From the NCBI RefSeq assembly GCF_910592395.1, contig NC_088310.1, forward strand, positions 7,261,501 through 7,325,500: a DNA stretch of 64,000 nucleotides, written 5' to 3'. This DNA comes from Lineus longissimus (Eukaryota > Nemertea > Pilidiophora > Heteronemertea > Lineidae). Shown piece by piece: positions 9,598-24,000 of the stretch. How positions within the stretch are numbered: position 1 is the first letter of the stretch; each line of letters opens with the position of its first letter. The notes beneath the pieces are model-generated. The model saw nothing but the letters and a program-made list of their open reading frames with translations. It ran no database searches and was not told the DNA's origin. The position numbers and the translations under genes are program-made.

Positions 9598-12500
9598 CTT
9601 CTGTCTGTGAAGATGATCTGTTGGAAGAGTTGGAGATGTTTGGGGTGAATTCCCCTGATGCATCTGTCATAGAACAATGTAAGTAAAACCCAGATAATGC
9701 GTAAATCTTGTTTATTTCGGCGGTTGAGAGTTGGGCGGTCATCCGATAATTAGACCCATGTAAAATTACAACTATAAACCTGAAAATTAGATCTATTTTC
9801 GGACAACAAAAAGTCTTTTTATTTCAAGCTGTGTTACACAATTGATGGGGTAGATATATTCTAACTGCAGTGTTTTCTGTTTGAGCTAAAATTTACAATT
9901 AACGATTGGAAATAACGTTGTTTGATCGTATGCAACTATTAATTCATTGAACAGTCCAGTGGCGCTTCTTTCGTCAACCGATGACCTTTTTTTGGCCCAT
10001 TAACGGGGTTTGTAAACTCGTTCCCCTGTTCTTTTTTCAGTGATAGACTTGTGTCGAGTTCACCACAAAGATGCAGCTGGTATCGTGGAAGAATGGGTGG
10101 CCTTTGCTCAGACGTCTGGTATAAACTTGACCACACTGACACCCGACATTGTCACCAACTTCGAAAGACAGGTAAAAGTTGCCAACTTCTGTGTCTTATT
10201 CCTTAGAGGGTGAATTAGTGATGCGGTAGAAAGCCAATGGTTTATAGTTATAAAAGTTGATATGAACATAAGACAGTATAGATATCTTACAGATATTGAT
10301 ATTACATTTTGAAACACGGCATTAGTGATACTGATAGTGATACATGTCGACTAACCGCTTGTGTGGAAAAAGATCTTTAACTTTTATTCTTGTATTGACA
10401 ATTTTATTCATACTTTCTGCCAGTTGCAAAAGAAGAGCATGAAAGTCCCAAAGACGCCTAAAATGAAAAAGCCAGAGCAAGGGTCATTTTCTGCTAAAAA
10501 ACAGAGAGATACTGGGTAGGTTCATATTTTTAAAGGGTGTTTGCTTTTGAATTCATTTCATGTATAAAGATTGATTTAATGATCCAAAAAAACATTGCTC
10601 TTATGCTGACCCAATAAGGTTTACTGTTGATCTGGACATGTTCAGCTGCGATGACAAATTGTGAATCCTGAAGTATTACTGTACAGTTTGGTCAGATACC
10701 ACATTACATTGTACCAATCACACAAATTTTTCTCTCCTTTCAGAGTTGATGCTGACATAGTGGATGAATTGTTTGGTGCTTATTCTACTCCTGGTGCAAA
10801 CATGGTCAAGGTAGGCTTTTTTTCTTACACTTTTCAGGAAATACATGTATGCTGGGACCCAGAAAATATTTCTGGCAGGTTTTATTTGCTTTGCCTACCT
10901 GGCTTTAACTGCAAAAACTTCTCATTATCTCCATCTGGCTGGTTTTATGCCACCTCTTCTTCAATATCTTAATTTATATTATCTTCATCTTCTCTCAAAC
11001 AACAGATGCCCAAACGTCAGATCACACCTGAGGGCCCTCCAGCCCATAAGCGGATGACAACTCTCTCAAGGAGTCCTGTGGTCCCATTTTCTCCAGCAAG
11101 CTTCTCACCTGTAAGGTAAGCATTCCTCTTCTCAGCTATCTTCTCCTCATCATGTGAGTTGAAAGCAGGGGTGCAAACTTTGCTCTTTATTATTGGCTCT
11201 TCAGACAATTATTGGCAAGTTGATCAGGTACAGCAGTAGCCCAGTGGAAAAGAGTTGGTCTCATTATCAAGAGGTCGTGGGTTCAACTCCCGGCCGAGTC
11301 ACAGCTTGGATCTCCTGCTGGTTGTGTTCAAGTGAGCACCTTTCCAGTTCATCCTTGAAAACCCAAATTGATTTCTGTGGAGACTCATTTTACCTTTGAT
11401 TGCAGTTCCAGTAAATCCGAGAAATACAGTGTCAGGGCTAATATTGGAGAGATTGTGACAAAGTTTGGACCGGTTGATCGAGTTTCGTGGAAAGGGGATG
11501 GGACAAAGAAAGACATTGCCTTCAAGTTGGATGCAACAGCAAGTCTGACGAAAAAATACAAATATATGTTCCAGAAGTATAGTGACAAGGCTGATGGTTA
11601 GTGAATGAGGTTCTTGTGGCCAAAAAGAGCTAATTATATTACATTTAAGGATAATAAAGTTACAATTTTAGGCCCGGTTTCCACTTCTGAAAAGTGTTTA
11701 TAGGTGCTCCCCACATGACAGCTTTTCATTGTTAAAAGTTTTCACTAGTTGTTTATCTAACATGACTTGCTGGGAACATTGACTTTCAGTTGTTTATTAA
11801 AGTTCATTTGAACTTCATTTCAGTGCTAAATGACATGATAGAGGACATGGGCCTCTACCTTCAAAAACATTATGAAATTGAGGAATATGCTCACGTTGCA
11901 TTGCCAACGCAAGTAAGTTCTGACTTAATTACTGCTGCAAAGTGGTTGTGACCTTGGTCATGTCCCTTGAAAGAGGCGCAAGAATGTGGTTCCTCGTACC
12001 ATGCCTGGACCTCCAAAACATACAAAGTGAGAACCATTTGGAGTTTGTGATATGCTTCTCCTTCATGACCGTAGATGATGTCCCCAAACTGATAACGCGA
12101 ACTGGCGCTCAGTTAGAGTAGCACGTACATGTATCAAACAACTTTGACAAAACAGATTGGCATATGGCTCAAAGGAAAATGAAAATAAATGTTTGCATTT
12201 TGATTTCAGGAAGAAGTCACAGTAGTTGGCAGAATTGGCTGTGACAGTCTTGGGAAGCTGAATGCAAAGTCAGTCATTTTGGAGGGCTCGCGAGAGACGT
12301 CAGGCGGGCGGCACATACCGGTCGACCTCTCGGAAATCCAGCAGTTCTCGCTGTTTACAGGCCAGATTGTCGCAATGAGCGGTATCAATAGCACTGGAAA
12401 TAAGTTCGTTGCAAAGAAAGTTTATGAGGTGGGTGGCCTAAATGTTTATTAATCATATTTTGTGGTGGTTCTTCTTTAGTATTTGATAGTTGAAAGAACT

Positions 12501-14917
12501 CTTCAGTCCTGAGATAGTCAAGGTGTGAAGTGAGACTTATTGTTATGTGACATCTGCTTTGCCCCTAACTAGGCATCAGAAGTTGTTGATGACGTCATAC
12601 AACTTAATTTTCTTTTTTTTTCAGGGTATTCCCCCGCCTATGGCTGACCTTGGCCCGATAAGGGGTTCGCCCTTACAGTTCTTAATAGCATGTGGTCCAT
12701 TCTCTACAATAGACAGCCTGTCCTATGAGCCCCTCGGTGACCTGATGACTGTGATTCAGAGGGAGAAACCTGATGTCTGTATATTTGTAAGTAAGGAAAA
12801 ATAATGAGTTTTTGTATGGTGTTACTCCATGAAACTTGGCCCTTAGCGCTCCATCTCCAGTGGCACAAGGTCTTTTGAATAAGTGGTTAGCTGCGTTTTG
12901 AAAGAGTCAATGTTTTTGGTGATCTACATGTGCTTATGTAGCATGTAGTTTCACAACTGCGGCCCACAGGCACTTACAGTTGCAGCGCAATATTTTTTAA
13001 ACAGCTACTCAAGTTGTTACAGCTACTTCAAGCCTTGAACTCTAATGGTTTGTCCCTCATCCGAATCAAACTTTATATTAATTAGACTATCTTTCTTTTT
13101 CAGTTAGGACCATTTGTAGACATCAAACAATTTGAAGACAACGAGTACCTCAAGCCAGAAAATGTAAGTTCCCAAATTTCCAATGCCACTCTCTGAATTT
13201 GTTCTTATTTCATGAGCATCTCGATATTTCAGTTTCTGGGCTATAACATATCATCTATCAAACCAAACTTTTTTCAGGATCTTACAGATATGACGTATGA
13301 GCAGCTGTTTCACCAACAGATATATCAGATAATTCAGGCGACAGAAAGCTTGCAGACGGAGTTGATATTCGTACCATCGAGTCGAGATGTTCACCACAAT
13401 TACATCTACCCACAGCCACCATTCGACATAAAAGGCCTGAATGAAGAGGTAAATAAGTTAATTAACAGACAAATGCTGTCCTCAATTGAGAGGTGTCCTG
13501 TTTACAGAGTTCAATGAAAATGGAAATGACCAATTTTGGACCAGATGCAGTATCTTTAATAGAGAGGGTGTCTCTAATAGAGAGGTGACCGTTACTGGAG
13601 GTTTCACGGTACATGTAGAGCTGCTTATAATAACATTTTGATCATCTTTTTCAGAGAGTGCACTTCTTGTCAGACCCCTGCACGTTTTCCGTGAACAACA
13701 TCAGTATTGGCCTGACATCAACGGATGCAATCATGCATGTTGGCGGAGAAGAAATATCATTTTAGTAAGTGGATTATGATCATAACTTACTAAGAGGGTT
13801 ATAGTGTCGTAGGGCAAGATCTTTGGCGTTGACGAAAATATTTGTGTTTTGCAAACTGGTAATATTTTGCATGTACATGTAGGGGAAATGTTCTTTTCGA
13901 ATCACAGGTGACCGATTTTATCCCGGTTGGAGTGTTCTAATTCAGGACAATTAGGTGAAAAAAACCTGACAACTATTTAAACATAAAAGTTAAATTTTAA
14001 AAAGTCAGCTCGCTCCCCTCTTTTCTTGCATCTCTGCAAAGCTTTTAGTAATAGGATAACATTTTTATTTTCAGCCCTCCAGGATCATCGGATCGCTTGG
14101 CAAGATTAGCAAAGCATTTTCTCTTACAACAAAGGCATGTGTCTGAAAATTTTTCATTTGTCTTCTGTTTGTTGCATGCCACTGCAGTTGGATGCCAATT
14201 GGGATTTTTTACATTTGGTCGTCAGCCGGTCAGACGAGTCAATTTCAAAATACTCATAATTTTTGCTTAGATGGGTTTTTTTGCTTGCCCTGGCTTGAGA
14301 CCATACATGGCTCTGAGTCTCAATCAGAGGACTTGGCTATGGGAGTTACTTGCCCAAAGTAAAAAAGGATGTGTTGTTGTCAAGTCGGAATGCAAGTGCT
14401 GGCCGCCAAACCTCTATTTTCTGAACGTGGGTATTTTTGGGTCAGAAAACACCGAGAAGTGTACATGCATAATGATGACCTAAGACACAACTATTGTTTC
14501 GTTTCAGCTTCTATCCGCGATATCCACCAGAGGAATCCACCAACTTGGATCTCGACCAATTTGAGACGCACGCCAGAATCAATACCATACCCCACATTCT
14601 CATTCTGCCCTCCGACATGAGAGGGTTTGTCAAGGTGAGGGGGCTCATTATTTCTGGTGCATAAGTGTCAGCAACCAAGCTGGGTTTTTTAAGGGGAAAA
14701 TGTTCATTACTCTAGTTTTAGTATGCATGTGTTCTGATTGCTCCAAATAATATATCAACGTCTCGTTTTTCAGGACGTCTGCAAGAGCTGCTGCATCAAC
14801 CCAGGACGTCTGGCTAAGGGTTTGGTAGGGGGTACCTATGCCAGGGTTATCGTCCAACCAACTGATGACCCTCAGAACATCGTTGAGAAGATAGCTGCTC
14901 GGGTGATCAAAATATAA
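9594..14917 (+). CDS. POLA2: DNA polymerase alpha subunit B
   Basis: Exons: 9594-9678, 10041-10171, 10424-10515, 10744-10810, 11006-11115, 11406-11596, 11824-11912, 12210-12428, 12625-12786, 13104-13163, 13278-13448, 13655-13764, 14075-14134, 14508-14634, 14774-14917. They total 1818 nt, 605 aa, close to the ~600 aa usual for the family. The product is the regulatory B subunit of the polymerase alpha-primase complex that starts Okazaki fragments in the nucleus. Residues 1-75 are the N-terminal helical domain. A variable linker follows, with KR-rich segments and SP sites. Residues about 170-325 fit the OB fold (VGRIGCDSLGKLNAKSVIL). Residues 330-600 are the inactive phosphodiesterase-like domain (ACGPFSTIDSLSYEPL, LILPSDMRGFVKDV, INPGRLAKG). 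The intron after 14134 appears to be GC-AG. The divergent neighbour shares its promoter. Confidence 0.96.
11226..11400 (+). mobile_element. tRNA-derived SINE in POLA2 intron 5
   Basis: The head reads GTAGCCCAGTGGAAAAGAG (A-box-like) and, about 40 bases later, GTGGGTTCAACTCCC (B-box-like), as in a tRNA-derived SINE promoter. The body after the B box is not related to the SINEs at 19020, 25505 and 38562, so this may be a second family. It ends just before the acceptor of exon 11406-11596. Confidence 0.6.
13465..13609 (+). mobile_element. 5'-truncated pogo-type MITE
   Basis: This matches the MITE at 28184 from the ACAAATGCTGTCC block through the ATAGAGAGG blocks to a degenerate GAGGTTTCACGGTA right end. 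It lies in POLA2 intron 11, starting 16 bp after the donor. Confidence 0.65.
14135..14136 (+). other. POLA2: Non-canonical GC splice donor
   Basis: The frame of POLA2 is preserved only if exon 14075-14134 is followed by a donor reading AAAG|GCATGT and joined to the acceptor at 14507/14508. The nearby GT (GCAT|GTGT) would put the next exon, which encodes SFYPRYPPEE, out of frame. GC-AG introns are a known minority class. Confidence 0.7.
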
Positions 14918-15125
14918 AAAGACACTGGAGAATGAAACCAATACGAAACAAGTTGACACGAGTCTGACTATAAACATAGCCACGAAGTAAATGTGCTTGT
15001 ACTCTTGGAGCAATATGAAGAAAGCTAATGCCCCAGACTGCTTTTGATTACTCTCTGTATGACCAAGGAAGCTAAAATTATATCAAATATCACTGTATCG
15101 AAATTATACATTATTTGTACATGTA

Positions 15126-15131
15126 AATAAA
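15126..15131 (+). promoter_or_regulatory. POLA2: POLA2 polyadenylation signal
   Basis: This is a canonical AATAAA 209 bp after the POLA2 stop, followed by a TTTGTCTGTTTT GU-rich stretch suitable for cleavage. Confidence 0.7.
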
Positions 15132-15149
15132 CAACTATGATATTTCTTT

Positions 15150-16460
15150 GTCTGTTTTATGTCCTTGTTTCTGAACAGCTGAGCTGCAACCGAATTGCTG
15201 GTCAACCCTTGGATATGCAAGTTGACAAAAATTTGTCTCCCAAAAAGCTGACTGTATAAATGTAATTCCAATGCCAATTTAAATGAGACAGAATCTGACC
15301 CAAGGAACAAACAATCTTTGTCTCATCTAACTCGACCCTGGGAAAGTGTAGCTCAGTCAACATTGGAAAGCAAAACACCTTGGAGGACACTCTGATTTTA
15401 AACTCCAATTGATGACGACTTGCAATATAATTGACAGACTATGTCATGTCCAAAGACAGTTTTAAGCCCAGTGAAGTCATTTGTCTTATCTGACTCGATC
15501 CCAGGAAGATTTTGCTCAATTAGCTTGGTCAGTGAAACATCCGGAACCCTGAATTTAAACTCCAAAAGATGAATACGTGTGGTTATATCGTAACATGATA
15601 GCTAACCATAGTATAATGTCCTTTATATAGGCCATGTCCTAACAGGACTCCTTTCTGCATGAAGCCCTCGATGATCTCTGGTAAAATATTGACAAACAGT
15701 GCTATAGTGTAATTGTTCAGGATAGACTGGAGGAGCGACTTTCATCACACTGACCCTCAGTACACCTGATCCAATCTTGTCTCCTCAATCCAATAAGAAG
15801 GGCTATCTTTGCAAATATTGGATTTGTGTCTGATCCCAGGGACAAAGTGTCCAACTATGATTCAAATAGATGCTTGTCTGACCCATGACATGTCCGTCAT
15901 CATTGTCTCATTGTCTTTACTGGCGTTGTAACCTATTGTATTTTAGCCAGAGATATTGAGTTCATTGTAGGCTTCTGTTCACCTATGCAGGATCTTTTAC
16001 TTGCCCTGGTATGTTACAGGGATCACTGCTTTTAGTCTAATCCGACATGACCCATATCTCATATTCAGGCAAGAATTTCAGTTCTGTAAAAGCCACGGCA
16101 GTTCATCCAGGATACAATCCTGGGTTCTCCTTGCAATTGCATGGTAGCCAGCAGTGTTAACCACTCCTAAAGAATTGAGATAAAACCACATGCTTGTCCA
16201 ATCCATGGCCTCATCTAGACAACCATGTAAAATGCTCAGTAGACTGAAGCCAGTGAAGGGCAAACTTGTACTTGTCTCAGCCAAAGGACTCTGGTCTCCC
16301 ATTACACTGATCCAAAAGACACCTTGTCTCATGCTAAATTATATTAACCGGAAACAACCTCATTAGAACATCAGAGGCCATCATAACAATCAGGCCAACT
16401 CTTAACCTATGATAACCAGCTGCTGGAAGAATGAAGTAACTCCGTATTGTATCTTGATGA
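15150..16460. repeat. Spacer between POLA2 and RAD51, decayed tandem repeat
   Basis: There is no gene here. Two diverged copies of a ~161-bp unit are visible: TTGTCTCATCTAACTCGACCC from about 15318 and TTGTCTTATCTGACTCGATCC from about 15480. Each is followed about 70 bp later by a similar TTTAAACTCCAA motif. Weaker echoes of the CTTGTCT motif occur at about 15777 and 16325. The rest looks like ordinary intergenic sequence. Confidence 0.45.
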
Positions 16461-16464
16461 AATC

Positions 16465-16470
16465 TTTATT
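16465..16470 (-). promoter_or_regulatory. RAD51: RAD51 polyadenylation signal
   Basis: TTTATT on the plus strand gives AATAAA on the minus strand, about 1.1 kb downstream of the RAD51 stop. It is the first clear signal I see, and it would leave a long AT-rich 3' UTR (16450-17608). Confidence 0.4.
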
Positions 16471-17002
16471 TACACTTTATACAAATATACAAACTGAAAC
16501 AATGCCAAACAGGTTTACAGTAACCCCCAGGCCTCGTTCCTATGCTGTCGAAGAGTATCGCCCTCTTTATTACATGAGAAAAACCAAGACTGACCAGGAT
16601 CAAACCCAGCAACTCACAGGAGACAGGTACTGACATTTCCGCAGCACCACTCCCAACAGTCCTGATCAGCTAAGTACTCCGACTTACGATAGGTACTACT
16701 TTTTCGATTGTGGACAATATACTGTACATGTATGATAAATCTAATGGGGCAAATCAGACAGCAAATAATCAAATAGTCAAATGATTTCATCCAATTTACA
16801 TAATGTCTTTTCCACACAATTCAATAGCTATAAATAGAACAAGATAAATATAAGAATGACTGTGTAATCAATCTCAATGTTTTTGATTTTATATTTAAGA
16901 CCGTAAACAAAAAAATGCCACTTTAATTTCACCCTTATTCAAATATAAATGGACAAACAAAGTGTGTAAATATCTAAACCAAGTGTGTATGGATCTGCAG
17001 GG

Positions 17003-17120
17003 CTCAATTTACCTGCTGCCATGGCAGTTGGCAGCCTCCAAAATGGTCTTTGTGCCCTATCAACTCTTCACCAGATGCCAAAATGGGTGCCTAAAAACTC
17101 ATCAGCAAGATAATGGCGTC
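17003..17120. repeat. Dispersed repeat with CTGCCATGGCAG core, copy 1
   Basis: This stretch contains GGGCTCAATTTA, GCTGCCATGGCAGT and a later AAAATGGGTGCCTAAAAACTC. All three have counterparts in the same order at about 44930-45080. It lies in the probable 3' UTR of RAD51. Confidence 0.5.
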
Positions 17121-17608
17121 TTCAATGCCAGCTGACAGGCAAACTGATACCTATTCAAGTTCTTCAATTCTTCATACTACATACACAATACTATCACGAT
17201 ACACATCCATGAGAAATGGTTGCATTCATGTATCCTCTTTCTTCTTTAATAATTCATATGAACACAAATACAATTAGCTTATGAAATCAAACGTCTGAAA
17301 ATATACTCTATATTATACCAAATTGTTCAAAATAATCCAATGAGAAATGAAAACTCAGTCAAGCTGTGACTCAACTTCAGTTGGTCTATATAGCTTATTC
17401 AAGCAATCAAGTCAAACGCAAGCCAGGTTTTCTTCCCTTGAAAAAGTTTGTGGTGACGCGGTGTCTTCAACCAGAGAAAAAAATCACTATGTTCACGGAT
17501 GTCTTCAGTCCCTTGCAACATGGTGCATCCAACACAGCCTTATCGGACCACTTTGCCTTTGGAATACACGAGTCCACTCCTAAATGTACATGATTCTGAA
17601 AAAGTTTC

Positions 17609-20243
<2,635 letters not shown>

Positions 20244-21047
20244 TGTTTGCTAATGATAACAAACTCTTTGTAAAAGACAACTGTAAAGACATTGCAAAAC
20301 ATTTTCATAAAGGCATGGCAGTGGGGCACACCGAAGTGGTGAGCTTGTCCGCCATGCCATGCACAGCGTGGCATACACACACTCACTGACAGAGCCACGT
20401 AGTGAGAGAGAAGTCCTCAACACCACTGCCACAGGAGTGCTAATATGCTTCACTCCTCAATTTCTTCGATGCATGATGTATTTTAATCTGGAGGCTAATG
20501 CATCGACGATCATGCATGTCATGCTTGGGAATGCATACCAAATGATAATTGCAGTGATGTAGACTGTATTGTGTAGTGTACAGAAATACTGTCATCGATT
20601 TTAACTGATTCTGTGACAAGTTAAGTATTTTACCTGATTATTATGGAGTGATATCAACAGAGTGTGAACTAGGTTTCATAAGCGACGCCAAATGTTTATA
20701 TATTCCCCCTTCAATCACAGTATTTCGAGGTTTTAGACGACAAAAATAAAATTTTCTTTTCGTAAAATCCCGCGATCACTGCCTCGCGCTAAAGTTTTTC
20801 TTGCTTGTGATTGGCTGATCATTGATTTTGATGTACCAGAGCCTGGTTTGTCTCAGCACCGATAGTGGCGCTCCGAAGTTCATGCATTATGCAAATGAGT
20901 TGACCTCCCTCATTTACGTGATAAATAATAACAAAGCCACGTGCTCAAGTTGGCACATGCTCAAGTTGTTACCACTACAAAATGACCTAGTCAGCTGGTG
21001 TTATTCAACTCAGAACAGACCTGTCAGCCAAGCAGTTCAGGTGAGAC
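20244..21047. promoter_or_regulatory. Divergent promoter region, RAD51 and PLB1-like gene
   Basis: This 804-bp head-to-head spacer contains an inverted CCAAT box (GATTGGCT near 20810) and a CCCGCG-containing stretch near 20770. These are compatible with the RAD51 5' end lying around 20650-20780. Transcription starts cannot be fixed by reading alone. The left half (20244-20640) probably holds the RAD51 5' UTR intron. Confidence 0.4.
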
Positions 21048-24000
21048 ATGGCACCTCTAGTGCTATGCGTGTTGGTTGTTCTCGCTGTTGCAGCTGAATC
21101 AGTTCCACCAATAGAGGAAATTAACAGTAAGTATAAAAACTTTTTTTACACACTGTTGTATACTATACACTAGGCCTACAACAAAGCACATGCCAACCAT
21201 CCATGGGTCCATGCATGGAGTGGACATTGCTCTAAGCCTAAAGGCTAGGCTCATACACATCCGGAGAGTATTCGCTACTGGGGCCCTTCCGATCCGTGCT
21301 GGGGAGTGCTTCGATGATCGCCGCTCAGGCCCTCACGTGGTCCATCCCCCATGGTCTTGGCAGGTGGGCCTTTTAGCATGGCTCAGTCTCTATTATTCAC
21401 TGATTCATCTTTCTTACAGAATTAACTTTTGAAGAAAGGCTGACAGAAGCGCTTAACTACATCAGCAGCAATGCGACTCTCAAAGCAGCTTATGAAGAAC
21501 ACTTGAAGGCTTACGAAACAGACGTAAGTATTTTTCTCAGCATCATATCTTCTTTTGGTCCCTTATGACATGGCTTATTCTACTCTTTTGAGCTGATCTC
21601 AAACGAAGCTGATTGGATCAGGGCATGTCTATGGGACTGCTTGGCAATGCAGATGTCGTGGCACATCATAGTGAAAGACACGTTTCCCTGTGTTGAGATG
21701 AGTCAGGAGCTCTATAGTGGTGACGCTAACACATGAGAATCAGGATGGTATAATGATAGTAGTCCTGTTGGAAGCCTTAATTTTCTATCATAGCAGTTTG
21801 GACCATTTTGGAAAGAACCAATAATAACCAAAAAGAAGTGATAGAATGAGTTTGAAGCCGTCCTTTAAACGAATATAAAGTTATATCAGGAAGTGTGTTT
21901 GTGATTAAATCACTTAATCATTTTGATGACAGGCCTAACTTCTGTTTACAAGATAGTCTTATCTCATGTTATTTGGCTTTATCAAGAGGCACATGCCTTC
22001 CTCTGTTACATTTTATAACACTTTTAACTCAGCATTAAGCTGGTAATTTCAATTGGTCTTTCCGATTACGTTTTAATTGTTACCTAAATGTCAGATATCG
22101 GCATTGTCCATACTCTAGAGTCTGAATAGATCAATAGTTTGATCATGTGGTTGGTCACATTTTTCCTTTTAGCACAGATTGATGACAGGTGTGCCAACTG
22201 TCTAACATCAGAGGCCATCCCGCAGATTCAGTTCTAATGAAATTGTATGGTAAATAAATTATGGGGATTTTGGTCCTAGGGGATCACGTCTTGCTGAATT
22301 ATCTGCATATGCATACATTGTATGATGGGATAGTTTGCGGTGAATCATTTCGGCTTCCCATGAAGCCTGTTGTTGTGCATCTTCTCTAGCCTGTCAATCA
22401 CTTACGATCAGTCCGAAAATGGCAAAAATGCTTTTAAAAATCTGAAATTTTATCCATGCCCCTATTCATCTCTTCAGTTAAACTTTTAGCTCGGTTCAGG
22501 ACAGGAAGAGAGAGAAGAACAGCAGATTTTCAGTTTAAACAGTTTCTTGAATGTCCTCTCAACTCTACTCATGACCTAAACAAGGAAGCCACAAATGCAA
22601 GACCCTGACACACTTGTCCAGCTGATAATTGACCTATATGTACCCACTTTCATTAATGTCTATTGTTTCCTGGTCATATCTCTTGTTTTTTAATGATTTC
22701 TACCTTATTTATTATTGATATCTGCTCAGATGATTATCAAATTTGATGTCACAAGGCATGGGTGACCTGGTGACCTCTCTGATACCTTGCACTAATATTA
22801 AGAACAGTTGAAAAGTAATTACAGTAGAGCCTCTGAAAGACACCATTAGGACTGACAAATGCTGTCCAATACTTGAGAGGGCTGATTCTTACGGTGGCTG
22901 GGAAAGGACATGGTGATTTTTATTTTCAATGACGATGTTTATTTTTTATCTCAGGCGCCTGACTTACTAACTCAGGCGCCTGACTTACTATCTCAGGCGC
23001 CTGACTTACTAACTCAGGCGCCTGACTTACTAACTGACTTACTAACTCGCCTGAGTTAGTAAGTCAGGCGCCTGAGTTAGTAAGTCAGGCGCCTGAGTTA
23101 GTAAGTCAGGCGCCTGAGTTAGTAAGTCAGGCGCCTGAGATAAAAAATAAACATCGTCATTGAAAATAAAAATCACCATGTCCTTTCCCAGCCACCGTAG
23201 ATTCTGGTGGTGAATTTCAATGGAAATGACCACTTTGGTTCTAAATGCCACATCCTTGATAGCACAGGTGTCCTCAATGGAGCGGTTACTATGCCACAAA
23301 CCTCCCTGCGGCTGGTACTGACGCAAAAATAATCATACTCATTCCATAGTCTAATTCAAATGATGGTTTGATTTCAGCCTCTGCTTCATGCGTCAGCTGA
23401 TGAGCCATTTCCATGTGACCTGAAAAAATCATCGGCGAAACCAACTTCAGGTATTAGGACAATATTTTTATAATTGTGACCCGCTCTACCAAAACTAGGC
23501 GCTTGTCGCATCTGAACTTGACAGGTTAATACGGACTTGTTGTTCATTTCCCTATTGTAGACCTTTTGTGAAATGTGACCAAATCAGTTTGTAATAGATT
23601 TCACAAAAGGTCTACAATATTGTATATTGAATATTCTACAATTATGATTGCCATTGATTGATTGATTGATCACTGTTGATTGTGGTTGATTAGTTTGATC
23701 AACAATGTTTTTGGTTTTGGTCATAAACACACGACTGATAAATTGATGCAGAACAATATTTTTCATCATTTTCTCTGCCCTTTGCGCCCACTTTATATGC
23801 AACTTTTTTGTATCTTAGTTCATAAACTCCAGCCTGGTGATATAGATGTTGTGGCCGCTATGGGGGATTCAATCACTGGTGGAAATGGAATCCAGGCAAA
23901 AACTGCTATTGGTGTTTTAACTCAGTGGAGAGGGGACTCGTGGAGGTAAGTATCGTATAGGAGCCTTGCCAAAGGATGTATCAAATTTATCTGAGTCTGT

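Noticed and set aside
11226-11300. Possible tRNA gene
   Set aside because: A- and B-box-like motifs are present, but no cloverleaf with paired acceptor ends can be drawn. A SINE head is the better reading.
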